This document shows positions 33,442 through 44,401 of a stretch of 64,000 nt of DNA, piece by piece. Source of the DNA: Knufia peltigerae (Eukaryota; Ascomycota; Eurotiomycetes; Chaetothyriales; Trichomeriaceae). The notes beneath the pieces are model-generated. The model was not told where the DNA came from. It ran no database searches and saw only the letters and a program-made list of their open reading frames with translations. Position numbers and translations under genes: made by a program. Numbering within the stretch: position 1 is the first letter of the stretch; every line of letters begins with the position of its first letter. Where the stretch lies: assembly GCA_030247855.1 (NCBI GenBank), contig JAPDRN010000009.1, positions 186,001-250,000 of the forward strand, read 5' to 3'.

Positions 33442-34342
33442 AATATTCAGACTGGAGTGGCCTGAGATGTAGTGTGGGAACCTCAGACACATGGATCAAA
33501 ACGGAAAATTGAAAGAATATATTGCGAGGGTCCCTCCCTTCCGAGTTATACCCATGCAGATACAAGGGTGGACAGAGGGGGGAGCAAAGATAAAGGGCAA
33601 ACAGCTTGAGCTGTTTAGCGATAAGAAGGACGGCAGAGTTGAACTCGGCAGGCGAGAGATAAAGCGTGGGTACAGGGGGGCTCGGATGCGGGGTGGCTAG
33701 CTTGCCCTTTATCGCCTGGCGTCTCCTATCACGAGGCCGACGATGGGGGAGAAAGCATCCAGAGGACCTCTATTGGGTACTTGGAACGCCTAGAGAAGGG
33801 CCTAAGGAAGCCTAGGGCTGGGAGCTGGGGCTGGTCGGTTTACCTGGGCAAGATAAACCACAATTATTAAATGAGGCTTATCAAGAGAAGGTTAGGGCCA
33901 CCTAACCCTAAGATGGTGCTCCCTCTCCACACCACGATAGGGCCTAATAAGGTGCCCGCGCACCTACAGTGTCCTTCGGGGAGAGAGGTCTGTGTGGTCG
34001 CCCGTGACCCGAAACCACGTAAGCGCACCGACGGAGACTTTGTGGCGGCTTCCTAGCAGGCAATTCCCCTCCACTGATACCGTGCTTTTGTTTAATGACA
34101 AATATCGAAGTTAGAGTGCTACGATTCACCACCCTTCGGTACTTTCGAGGCTTCCGTAGCCCTTTCCAGGTCAAGCGAGGGGGGGGGGTAATGATTTCCC
34201 TACTGACTCCGTGCAATTGTGACTCGCGGGCCGACGTACAGTTGTCGGGTACTGCGTCCATTTCACTCGTGACCTTTGATGAAAGAACGAGGTCTAATAA
34301 CGACCAAATCCAGTGACATCTATCTAGTCTTTATCTATCAAT
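33442..34342. other. 900-bp gene-free region with GATA-motif cluster and unusual composition
   Basis: Lies upstream of the Zn2Cys6 gene and downstream of the salicylate-hydroxylase-like gene. The middle part (about 33570-34240) is G-rich on the plus strand, with runs such as a 9-G tract near 34180. It contains an 18-bp hairpin at 33599-33616 (AAACAGCT-TG-AGCTGTTT). GATAAAGGGCAA at 33589-33600 recurs inverted near 33704-33714. No intact gene is seen; a decayed mobile element is possible but unproven. Confidence 0.4.
33588..33883. promoter_or_regulatory. Cluster of seven HGATAR (GATA-factor) motifs
   Basis: AGATAA at 33588, CGATAA at 33619, AGATAA at 33657, TTATCG at 33709, CTATCA at 33726, AGATAA at 33851 and TTATCA at 33878, on both strands within 296 bp, 150-440 bp upstream of the Zn2Cys6 start. 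About one would be expected by chance. HGATAR sites bind AreA-type nitrogen regulators or SreA-type iron regulators. Confidence 0.4.
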
Positions 34343-35921
34343 TCAAGCCCCTTTCTCCCGGCGCGCTCGGAATACATCTGCAATATGGCCCTTCATATCA
34401 TACCTATGAGGGTTGCTTAGCCCATACTTTTCAACCACAGAGACAATCATGGTGCTTACCTGTTCATTTCCTCGATGGTGAGTTTACTGGATTCGTCCGA
34501 TACTTTGTACACGGCTGTGTTCGTATTGTCCGAAAATCCTGACGCGAGGCCGGTATTAGCTTCCATCCGCATTAGAAATTCAGCTGAGTACCAACATACC
34601 AATACGTTCGTTAATGTTCTCACGTGCTTTTGCTGATGCAGCTTGCACCTTGGTTGCTCTGGGTTTGCGAACCTGTTCAAAGACCGCTAGTGACTCTTGG
34701 ATATCGCCGTCAAAGTGCTCCTTGCTGAAGACAAGACCCAGTGCGGCAGAATCTTCAATGGCTTGACAGGCACCCTGACTCTGGTCCGGCATCATCTATA
34801 TCTGCGTCAGTCTCCAGGGCTGCTCATCTTTTTGCGGCTTCTCATGGCTCTCTAAGTACCTACCGGATGTGCTGCATCACCCATAAGAGCGACCACTCCC
34901 TTTGTCCACAAGGGGTAGGGTTCATGAAGCCACAGTCTCCATGGCCGAATCTCATATCCAATCTCAAGATGCTTGAAGACCTGTCGATCCAGGTCCGGAT
35001 ATGGAGCAAGCAGCTCATCAAGCGTAGCTTCCTGATCCCAAGTCATAGCTCGGAGGTCACCTGCCTCTCGTGGGAAAAAGCAATAGTATGACAACAACTT
35101 GCCGCCATTGCACGGCGAGAGAACAATCTTAAAATGGGTATCATAACCGCCCCAGTACTCCAGGGCACTGTTCTGGGAGTAATCTACCAGACCGAGCTGG
35201 ACTGCTTTCTCGGTGTCCACGTTGGTGTGGAGACAGGTACACGTTGCAGGCTTTCGAATAGTCTTGATCCCTAGGACATTCCGGAGGGCTGATCCGATGC
35301 CATCAGCACCGATGACCACGTCGTGTTGTACCTTTTCGCCATTGCTGAAAGTGATCTCTCCAGTCTGGACGTCGACATCTACCGCCTACAGTGCATGAAG
35401 CTTAGTAAAGCCCTTGTCTCGCGTTGAAAAGATTGAAAGACGTACCTTGTGGTTGACAATCAGCTTAGCTGGTATCCCCGCTCCGTGTTCACCGACGGCG
35501 CTGTCCATCAGCATCTTGTGCATATACTGACGATGAAACATGTTGTAGACCTGTTTTTGTCATTCGTCAACCGACGAACCCTCTCTGTCTGGAACAGCCT
35601 CAAACCTACATAACCCCAACGCTCCTTGTAATCTGCCAGGTCGTACACGCTGACGGGCTCGCCGGTTGTCCAGTCTCGACTGATCAGTTTTCTGAGTACC
35701 ACGGGGTCACCAAGTTCGATGTTGACTTTCCATTCCTCGAGCCATCGGGTTCCGTTTGCGGCGCAAGAGATAGAAGCACCAACTTCACCTGCAAAGTCGG
35801 CCCTCTCGTAGATGGTCACCTTATGACCTTGTCGTCGAAGAGACGTAGCGGCCGCCTGACCTCCAATTCCGCCTCCGACAACGGCGATGTCGAGTTGCCT
35901 CCATCCGGTTTGGGAAGGCAT
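34343..35921 (-). CDS. FAD-dependent aromatic hydroxylase (salicylate 1-hydroxylase-like)
   Basis: Six exons: 35921-35610, 35550-35446, 35385-34864, 34795-34600, 34538-34460 and 34403-34343. All phases agree, giving 424 residues. It has the three motifs of flavoprotein aromatic hydroxylases: N-terminal IAVVGGGIGGQAAATSL (GxGxxG) with a Glu ending the second strand (YERA), the DG motif DVVIGADGIGSALR, and the GD motif VALMGDAAHP. QGACQAIEDSAALG is typical of the salicylate-hydroxylase branch. No signal peptide; probably cytosolic. The expected reaction is NAD(P)H-dependent ring hydroxylation, in salicylate hydroxylase with loss of CO2 to give catechol. The exact substrate cannot be read from sequence. 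Confidence 0.9.
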
Positions 35922-36568
35922 TTTGGGGGAACCACTTTCACTTCAATGATTCTGGCTTCACTTGCGATATCGAACCTCGATCGTGGTGAGATGTCGATTT
36001 ATCATTGGGGACGAGACATCAGGATCGTTCACTGCCGAGATTATCAAGGCATACATGGCACCATGCCATCGTACAAAGCCAATTTTGGACGTACGAGGGT
36101 CGGAAGGCAGATTCAGGTGCTCATGGCTGACTGTTCCGACTCGGAACTGCTCCGGCGACCAGAGTCTGTCTCCACTCATGTGATTTAACCAATCGCAAAG
36201 GTTGCCACCACTACGACGGTCATCTGTTTGGCAGTGCCAGATTCACATTTGCGAAAATGCTTGATATTCTCGGGGATATTGAGGGAACAGGATATGTCTG
36301 TACGAAACTCAATCTTGTCTGGTTCAGCCTTATGATTGTTTTGCACACGAAACACGAAAATGGCAATTGATGTTGGCCGGGATAGCAAGGAGCATTTGAG
36401 AACACTTCAAAATGGTATACAGTCCATACAAGCTACATCATCCATTGAAAAGTACAAAATTTACTTTGATATCTAAATCGGAAACTCTATAGCTCGACAA
36501 AATTCTCCTGCTCTGGGGCTCGCAGAGGCTTGAATCATAGCATCGTGCCTGGAGAAGATGATGCCATC
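35922..36568. promoter_or_regulatory. Promoter of the aromatic hydroxylase and 3' region of the ThDP gene
   Basis: 647 bp with no gene. An everted pair TTCCG-ACT-CGGAA lies at 36134-36146, 213 bp upstream of the hydroxylase ATG, with a further CGGAA at 36101-36105 and one near 36479. Confidence 0.4.
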
Positions 36569-38674
36569 CTACAGCTTCACCTCGTTCTTATCCCATGAAC
36601 CCTGTAGACGGACCTCTAATATGGCTGAAGTACCACTTCGGACAGTCTCGACAGCTTCAGGAAGCAAGCGTTGCAAATCTGCAGCACTCTGTACGACACC
36701 TGCGAATGCGTTTCCACCGGCTGCAGATTTTGCTATTCCTGAATAGTCAGGAGTCGGAGCGAAAGAGATGTTGAGGTCTTCATTTGACACCCTAGACCCG
36801 TAGCCATCTGGATGGACAAGCTCGAGTGAGTTTCGTGGTGCGTTCCAACCTGGACTTAAGTGTTAGCTTACACTTCAGAACCCATGTGGATGTTGCAGTG
36901 GTCGAGTGTATGGGTTATCTATAGAAAGGAGGATCATCTGAGCGCATGGGACGGATAGATCTTACCTTTGTTGCTCAAAACAACCGTCAGAGTAGGTATC
37001 TGATACCTCCGTGCGATCCAGTAAACAGTGGAAGGCGAACCAAACATGTAGGTGCCATCACCCACGATCTCGCAAACAAAACTACCCTTATTAGTTCCAC
37101 CTGCCAACCAGTCGGAGGCAAGTTTGACACCCAAAGTACCACCTCCAGACCAACCCAAGCCGCCCCCTCCGCCATTGACGAGGTGGCCTGGCTCATCGAT
37201 CTGAAGCTGGTCGTAGACAAACATGGCATTTGTGACAGCTTCCACCGTCCAGATAGTGTCCTTGGGACACTTCTTGCGTAGTTCTGAACAGAGGTAAGAA
37301 GTACTGGGCGGTAAAGAGTCGTCTACTGGCGGTGCAGCTAGTTTGTCAGCCTTCTCGAGAGCCTTTCGACGATCTTCTGCCAGAGTCTCCCAGCGAGACA
37401 CGTATGGCTCTTCATTCTTCAATGAGGAGTATCGAGGATGAGTTGAGATATACTCGTTCAACTGAGCCAGAGCAGTCTGAGCGTCGGCACGGTATCTGCG
37501 AAATGCTGGGAGATAGTGTACCGGCATGTTTTCCTTGAGGGGGTCTACGTCAATGTGAACAATTTTGGCGTCTGGTCGTGTGGTGCACTGTGTCGGAATC
37601 CAGGGGACGTCACAATTGATGAGGACAATTGCGTCGGCTATACGAATGCTCTCGTCTTTTCCGATTCGGACGCCCAAGGAAGATCGATGAGTATACGGGA
37701 AACAAACATCACTTCCTAGGCAGTCCAAGACGCGAACACCAGGAATGGCTTCAGCAAGGTTGACAAGCTCCGGTACTGTTGCGTGGTTGCGACCTGTATA
37801 CCCAACGATGATAAGAGGCTTTTGGGCGTCCGAAAGTAGCCTGACGATTGTCTCGACACCTGTCGGCGGGAGTGCAGCTGGAGCAACGCTCTCCCAAACA
37901 CTTTGATCTAGATGATAGGGTTCGACATCTTCCTCCATGACTTCTCGAGCACCGACCAGATAGACAGGTCCGCATGGATCGCTTGTGGCAAACTGCAATG
38001 CTCTGTTCACCATCTGCTTGATGTTCTTACCGGTTTTGAACTCCGCAGTATATCGACAAAATTGTGCTACAATTGCCTTTTGGTCGGGGGCATCTTGAAG
38101 CCAGTGGATATACTCAGTACGAGAACCACGCATTTCTCCCTCCAGAGTAAACGGAGATAGACCGGCAAAAATTAGTACGGGGCACCGAGCAACCGATGCA
38201 TTGTGGACGGCACATCCAAGCATCTGTGTGCCCACGTCAACATGGACGAGCACGCATTGAGGCTGCCCTGTAAGACGAGCAAATCCATCTGCCATGGACA
38301 TCGCCACCATCTAGTGAAGTCCCTTGATTAGTAGGTCTCTAGACAGGATGATAAGGACCCCAAACTTACTTCATGTGGACAGGTAATCACCCGAGGAAAC
38401 TTGGTCTCCTTCACCGAGAGACCTTTCGCCAAGGCCTCCATAATGGCTGGATGGTCAGATCCCAAGTTGACGAATACATGGCTGATGCCTGCCTGTTTCT
38501 AGTGTCAGTCACGAGGCCTGCAGTTGCTCGTGTGCGACATTGGTGGCTTTCACATACCTCCGCGAGGGACTCGAAGAAGGCGAATGATGCAGATACTTTC
38601 TTGCTCTTGTTGTGATCCCTAGTATCCTCTTGTAAGTAGTGGTACTTCGAACATGGTAGGAAGTATACGCACAT
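36569..38674 (-). CDS. Thiamine-diphosphate-dependent enzyme (benzoylformate-decarboxylase / acetolactate-synthase-like)
   Basis: Exons 38674-38558, 38492-38370, 38310-36966 and 36849-36569 give 621 residues. The ThDP N-domain is clear: AGISHVFVNLGSDHPAIMEA and ITCPHEMVAMSMADGFARLTG, where the Glu is the residue that activates ThDP. A central domain carries KPLIIVGYTGRNHATVPELV. The C-terminal ThDP-binding motif is EIVGDGTYMFGSPSTVYWI, ending at LSNKGWN (GDG...N). The protein-coding start at 38674 is the first in-frame ATG but the first ~15 residues are not conserved-looking. The family includes 2-oxoacid decarboxylases, carboligases and oxalyl-CoA-type enzymes. Because an aldehyde dehydrogenase is divergent from it, 2-oxoacid (possibly benzoylformate) decarboxylation is the favoured inference. 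Confidence 0.88.
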
Positions 38675-38904
38675 CGTGTCAAAGTGGTTGGTGATGCACT
38701 GATGGTCTCAACCACCTGCCAGCCCAGCTAGATTGTATAGTTGCACTTTCCTAGCCAATCCAGATTCTCGTCGGCTGAAGGCTCCCTTCCTGACCATCTC
38801 GCTCCGGAAGAGACACCTAACTGAGAGTAGTGAGCATTCTGCTGTTGCCTCGTGCTCGTAAAACGCGAAGAGGGGGAATTCGGAAAGACGAAGTCGGAAT
38901 ACTA

Positions 38905-38915
38905 CGGAAATTCCG
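38905..38915. promoter_or_regulatory. CGGAA-A-TTCCG palindrome (candidate Zn2Cys6 operator)
   Basis: A perfect 11-bp palindrome 231 bp upstream of the ThDP gene. Two more CGGAA half-sites lie within the preceding 24 bp (38881 and 38895). Confidence 0.5.
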
Positions 38916-39238
38916 AAATACGACCCACCCATGCCATCCCAGAGAACGACGACTATCTCCAATCTGGCTCTAGGTACCTACCATTCCCTCGATGGGGAGT
39001 CTTTTGCCAGAACCCATCATTACCTGCTGGTCTCGTCGGCAGTTTGATGGCTGGTCACAAGAACACCAAGTCCACTTTGTCCGCCGACGACGGTTTCTCG
39101 GTACCTGCAGGAATCCAGAGTCAGAGTCGGTTGGTGAACTCCACAACAGCCGGGGTGCAGGCGGAGTTCCAAAGTAGTCAGAATTGGATCTTATCTTACC
39201 AGCCTGGTGGATAACTTTGATATTACCGTTATCTTTGA

Positions 39239-39253
39239 CGGAAGGCTATTCCG
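39239..39253. promoter_or_regulatory. CGGAA-GGCTA-TTCCG inverted repeat (candidate Zn2Cys6 operator)
   Basis: Perfect 5-bp arms, 5-nt spacer, 162 bp upstream of the aldehyde dehydrogenase ATG. It is the second full site in the same intergenic region. Confidence 0.5.
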
Positions 39254-39414
39254 TATCTCATGTCAATGTGGCTTTGTCTTCTAAAGGAGGCGCCAATTTC
39301 ATAGACCGAATACGCAACGGCATGGGCCCTCAGATATTAGGATGACTTATCAGAAACAGAAAATCCAAGTTGCTATCTCCGTTGATGACAATCAATTCTG
39401 CATTAGAAAAAACC

Positions 39415-41011
39415 ATGACGGTCGTATCATTGAAAGGTCTCAATAATCATGTCATTCAAGGTATACACACACTTCACAGTCATAACATCAGGTATAATCA
39501 GCTGACCCGGTGTAGTGCCTACCGGGCTCTTCATTGACAATGAATTCATCCCTGCCACTGGAAATGCCACAATTGACCTTGAGAACCCAGCAACTGGCCA
39601 GCATCTTGCTACTGTCTCGTGCGCACAGGAACAAGACATAGACAGGGCGGTCCAGTCATCGCAGAAGGCGTTCGCTAGCTGGAAATCTGTTTCACCCTCT
39701 ACCAGACGGCAGCTGTTGAGCAAGCTGGCGGATCTCTTGGAACGTGATGCTTCTGATGTCTCGACCTTGGAGTCACTGGATGCTGGAATCCTATACAGTG
39801 ATTCCACCGGACTTCACGTCCCTCAAGCTCTGGAGAATCTTAGATATTTCTCAGGCTGGGCTGACAAGGTCGATGGATTGGCACTCACTATCCCCGAGGG
39901 CATGGCGTACACGAGACGTGACCCTTATGGCGTCTGCGCCGCAATTGTGCCTTGGAACTCCCCATTGTAAGTCAAAACCACCGAAGGTAGTTAGTATACG
40001 GTCCTGCCAGGTCTGACAGTTTTCCTCAGGATGATCACAATCTGGAAGTTAGCACCATGTATTGCAGCAGGCAACACTCTCGTCATCAAAACCCCTGAGC
40101 TTTGCCCGCTATATGGTCAGAAGCTTGCCGAGCTCATTCGTGAAGCAGGTTTCCCTCCTGGTGTTATTAACATTGTCTGTGGCCTCGGTCAAGTAGCTGG
40201 CCAAAGGCTCGCTGAGCATCCAGTTGTTCGGAAGATTTCATTTACTGGTAGTCCGGCCGTCGGCAGACAGATTCTAGCAACCTCAGCTCGCACGAACTTG
40301 AAGAAGGTCACATTGGAACTAGGCGGTAAGGGACCGTCCATCATCTTCGACGATGCCGATTTTGAGAATGCCCTGTTCTGGACGATGATAGGGATAACTG
40401 CCAACAACGGGCAAATTTGCATCGCTGGGAGCCGTATTTATGTCCAAGATACCATCTATGACAAGTACGTGCAAGAGTTCAGCAAACGCAGCCGCGAAGC
40501 TGTGCATGGAGACCCGTTATTGGCGACAACCACGAAAGGACCCATCATCAGCGCTCGCCAACGTGATAACGTGCTATCATTTGTCGACAAGGGAAAAGAA
40601 TCAGGTGCTACGCTCTTACATGGTGGCGAGAAGCTGCCAGGAACAGGGCACTTTATAGCCAACACCGCTTTTGCAGACGTCCCTCAAGATGCGAGTATCA
40701 TGCAGCAGGAGATCTTTGGTCCGTTCGCCAGCATCGCATCCTTCAAAACAGAAGAAGAGGCTATTGCTAGGGCCAATGACACATCGTATGGATTGAGTGC
40801 GGCTGTTTTCTCTAACAACTTAGATAGAGTATTCAGGGTCACTGAAGCTATAGAGGCAGGACAAGTCACGGTGAATATTTGGGGTACAGTCAATGCAAAC
40901 ACTCCTTTTGGAGGAGTCAAGGAGAGCGGCTTTGGGCGAGATATGGGCAAAGAGGCGTTGGACGAATGGACGGCTCCAAAGGTGGTCAAGTGGCATATAC
41001 AGAAGAGGTGA
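39415..41011 (+). CDS. Aldehyde dehydrogenase (possible benzaldehyde dehydrogenase)
   Basis: Exons 39415-39460, 39516-39966 and 40030-41011 give 492 residues. The start was chosen at 39415 because only that exon joins in frame (...HVIQ|VPTGLFIDNEF); the nearer ATG at 39449 gives the wrong phase. Motifs: YGVCAAIVPWNSPLMITIWK, NIVCGLGQVAGQRLA, ISFTGSPAVGRQI (NAD site), VTLELGGKGPSIIFDDAD (catalytic Glu), NNGQICIAGSRIYV (catalytic Cys) and PFGGVKESGFGRDMG. No targeting sequence, so cytosolic. It is divergent from the ThDP enzyme, which would produce an aldehyde; oxidation of that aldehyde is the simplest joint role. It is not a recent copy of the ALDH at 20-21.8 kb. Confidence 0.92.
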
Positions 41012-41558
41012 AGATAACCTGAATCTGATACAAGCGGGAGTTGCATAAAGAAAACTGCCTGCATGTGCATAATCAGTACAGACCTAGTTGGTAACTAGGA
41101 AATCACTCCTGAATACTACTGTGTAGGTTTCTAGAATGTGGGATTCATAGTATCGTTTCGGTTTGGCCGGTTCCGCTTCCGATAAGGGCGTTCCGGTTTC
41201 GATAGAGACCTGCCTGGAGGTACCTCCTTCTTATCGCGAATTCCAAATCTCGACGCAGCTAAAGGAGGGCACCAATGCGAGTGCGTGAATTGGTGTAGTG
41301 TGCACAACACTGCTAGGTACTACATAACAATCAGGAGATGATGCTTCATTGTATAAAACACCCGGCTTCAATTCCCCAGGCCTCCTGAACTGGTGATCAA
41401 TGTAAATCGTGCCTTTCTCAACCACCCCTGGGAGTACTGTATCTACAGTCCGCATCTATTTTTACGCAAGCAACAAGTACCTTGAACCTCTGGCTGGCAG
41501 TGATGAGATCTATACTAACTTCGTAGCAGTGACTTCTTCCCCAGCCTCGAAGCTTTCA
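41012..41558. promoter_or_regulatory. Promoter of the permease, with three direct TTCCG half-sites
   Basis: 547 bp with no gene. TTCCG at 41171-41175, 41177-41181 and 41191-41195 (GGTTCCGCTTCCG then GTTCCGG), about 370 bp upstream of the permease ATG. Confidence 0.4.
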
Positions 41559-43395
41559 ATGGAGAAGACGACCTCAGCCTCTGTTGGTGATGCTGCCGAA
41601 GTACCAGTGGTCGAGGGAGACTTCGTCACTGTAAGAGGAGCACACAGAAAAGGAGTCCTAAACAGTTCTGATATGAAAATAGACTCCCCGCAAAAACTTC
41701 AACACCCTATCCACTCTATCACTCGCGACGTCTCTTATGGCAACATGGGAAGCTCTATGCAGTACCATGGGTGCATCCTTGGTCAGTGGAGGACCGGTTT
41801 CTCTACTATACGGTTTCATGTGTACGTTACCAGTTGGATATATGCTGACGACTATACATGTAACGGAGCCCTGAGACTGACCATTTGTTCCAGTGGCTGT
41901 GGTTGGAAATTTGGCTACAGCTATCTCCCTGGGAGAAGCAGCATCAATGTGAGTTGAACACTTCTCCCCAGTCCCTTTCTGGTATGTCAGACTTGACTCA
42001 TGACTGACAATCAAAAAAGGTTCCCCGGTGCCGGCGGTCAATATCAATTCATTGGCGAGATGAGCTCCCCCAAATACAAAGCATTCTTGAGCTTCTTCTC
42101 CGGATGGATCACCTTACTCGGCTGGGTTGCTTTGACCGCGAGTGCACCTTACGCGGCGGGGAATCTTATCCAGGGATTGGCATCGTTGAGCAATCCTGAC
42201 CTTGCGCCTGAACGATACCGCACTACCCTCATCTACATTGGCATTTTGTTGCTTTCATTCTGCTTCAACCAGTGGGGTAGCAGAATCCTACCCTTGCTCG
42301 AGAACCTCATCATGACGCTGCACATCCTGTTCTTCTTCATGATCCTCATCGCAGTGTGCATCATCCCACCGAAAAGACATTCGGCTGCGTTTGTGTTTTC
42401 GGAGTTTCAAAACAATTCAGGCTGGGAGAATAACGGTGTTGCATGGTGTCTTGGAATGTTGACATCTGCATACATCCTGGTTGGTAAGAGAGATCAACCA
42501 CCTTTCTTCCTATTGATCTGCCTCAAAACCTCGCCTTGCCACTGAGAGAGTTTGAACTTCTTCTGCAAGCTACCATCGGATGGTCCAGTGCATTGCTGAC
42601 TTGACCTTCCCAGGCTACGACTCTGCAACTCACATTTCGGAAGAACTGAAAAATCCCAGGACAGGGGTTCCCCGTGCCATGGTCGGCTCGATCCTCATCA
42701 ATGGCACCATGGGTTTTGCTTTGCTCATCGCCATCCTGTTTGGAATGCCCAGCATTCAAGACGCTCTGTCCTCGTCCACCGGCTTCCCCATCATCCAAAT
42801 CTTCTACTACATGACGAGGGAGAACGCTGCCGCAGCGAGTGCCATGACTTCCACCATCATCATCTCGGCGTCTCTTGCGACTGTCGGTCTAACCGCCGCG
42901 ACATCCCGAACCCTCTGGGCCTTTGCCAGAGACCGCGGTCCCCCTTTCCATCACTGGCTGTCTCAATTGAACGCCAAAAGTCGAGTTCCCACGAATGCTC
43001 TCATCTTGATCACGGTCGTACTGGCTCTTTTGGGCCTACTCAACATCGCGTCCACGGCGGCATTCGGTGCGATCCTTTCCCTGACAGTCGTCGCCTTGAA
43101 CCTCTCTTACCTCTTCCCGGTGGTGGCCATCCTCTATCGGAGGCTACGGACCCCTGAAATGCTGACTTGGGGGCCTTGGAAGTTGTCACACGCTTCTGGC
43201 ATCATCTGCAACATCATCTCCATCTGCTGGATCATTTTCGTGACTGCTTTTCTCCTTCTGCCTGCTTCGAAACCTGTCACCGCGTTGAACATGAATTACG
43301 CCAGTGCCGTTCTGGGTGCGGTCCTGATCTTTGCCGGGATCGACTGGATGTTCCGCGGGCGCAGACATTATGTTGGAGCTATGATGAGGGAATGA
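41559..43395 (+). CDS. APC-superfamily amino acid/GABA/choline permease
   Basis: Exons 41559-41630, 41683-41821, 41894-41948, 42020-42483 and 42614-43395 give 503 residues with all phases consistent. The order is typical of the Uga4/Hnm1 branch: cytosolic N-terminus, RKNFNTLSTLSLATSLMATW, GASLVSGGPVSLLYGF, AVVGNLATAISLGEAASMFPGAGGQYQF, then GYDSATHISEELKNPRTGVPRAMV, a hallmark loop of the family. SRTLWAFARDRGPPFHHWL and RVPTNALIL follow, with about 12 helices in total. It probably acts at the plasma membrane. The substrate is uncertain (amino acids, GABA, choline, or another amine). It stands downstream of the aldehyde dehydrogenase, on the same strand. Confidence 0.9.
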
Positions 43396-44401
43396 GAAGA
43401 TTAAGGATGCCGAAAATAAGACCCTAGATATACCCCTGTATTCGAGGGGGTAGTGAGTCAATCTGCAACGGAAATGAATTTGAGACCTCTCACGAGTGAG
43501 GTATTTGCTATAGCAATATTGATATCAAGATTGCACAATGAATGGAAATATGTCCAGTAATCGATCACTGGTGTCTTACTAAGGGTTGCGTTCGCAGAAC
43601 ACGTCGTGATGCTTCAACAGTTTCTTGTCGGCTGAAGCACCAGTCTTCCTTGTCGGATCTTATTCTCGAGAGTTCTGGTGGGTTTTTGACGATGTTTAAG
43701 TACTGACAGACATCCTCGCGTGTTGGGACCATGATCAGCGAAGGTCCTTTGCTTCACAAGATGTATATTCTGAATACAAAGGATCACCGTCCGTTTACTG
43801 AGGGCCCAAGTAACCGTCAGCATGTTGAGGATGGGTCTAAGCGTCCGGGAATAACTTACTGTGTAGTGTGGTCTAATGATTAGCCTTATGCGAATGCATT
43901 CATAAAGTAAGTCCTACGGCCTCTCAGCTTTTAGAATCTTGGATTCGAAGACGGGGGATTTATTCTCGATAGTACAGCCGCCTGAGAAAATCATTGTTTA
44001 GGAGTCAGGACACCTAGAAACGCGAGATCAAAGTGAAAGTAGCACTAGTTTTACTTTCCAGTAATAGTATCTTTTGCTTATAACTCCAGATCAGGGTGGG
44101 AAAGTATATAAATGTCGTTCAGTCGTTAGCTAGCAAATGAATGATAACAAATTATACGCTAGTCTAGTTCAAGAGATTCATGTGTCTCGTTTCTGAGAAA
44201 AGGTAAACATACACTCTCGTAGTACTGTCTCCTGGATTGTTCCAGGATATTTCAAAGTGCTGATGAGCTCCAAAGTGACCTGAAACCGTTTCAAGGTGCT
44301 TTGAGACCGATTATGCAAGTCCGCTATATAATATTTATTAGGAAGACAAGATTTCGAACTATCTTTACATTAGAATCTATAGTTCAACAGATCCTCTCTC
44401 C
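43396..44401. other. 1-kb convergent intergenic region
   Basis: Lies between the permease and ABC transporter 3' ends. It is relatively AT-rich and holds no convincing gene. A 7-bp hairpin (TGCTTCA...TGAAGCA) is near 43612-43637. A TGGTCTAATGATTAG string near 43869 resembles a tRNA A box, but no cloverleaf forms. Confidence 0.45.

Larger units (their letters stand above)
38675..39414. promoter_or_regulatory. Divergent promoter, ThDP enzyme / aldehyde dehydrogenase
   Basis: 740 bp with no gene. It carries two complete CGGAA/TTCCG inverted repeats (38905-38915 and 39239-39253), additional CGGAA at 38881-38885 and 38895-38899, and a TAGGTACCTA palindrome at 38971-38980. This is the densest promoter for the motif in the window. 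Confidence 0.5.

Noticed and set aside
39449..39460. ATG at 39449 as start of the second aldehyde dehydrogenase
   Set aside because: Joining ATGTCATTCAAG to exon 2 gives the wrong phase; the ATG at 39415 joins in frame.
20160..41011. The two aldehyde dehydrogenases as a recent duplication
   Set aside because: Exon positions, N-termini and active-site contexts (AGQICM versus NNGQICI) differ, so they are old paralogues.
43865..43955. Possible tRNA gene (A-box-like TGGTCTAATGATTAG and a GATTCGAA B-box-like word)
   Set aside because: No acceptor stem, no anticodon stem with a 7-nt loop and no T-arm could be folded; the B box deviates at key positions.
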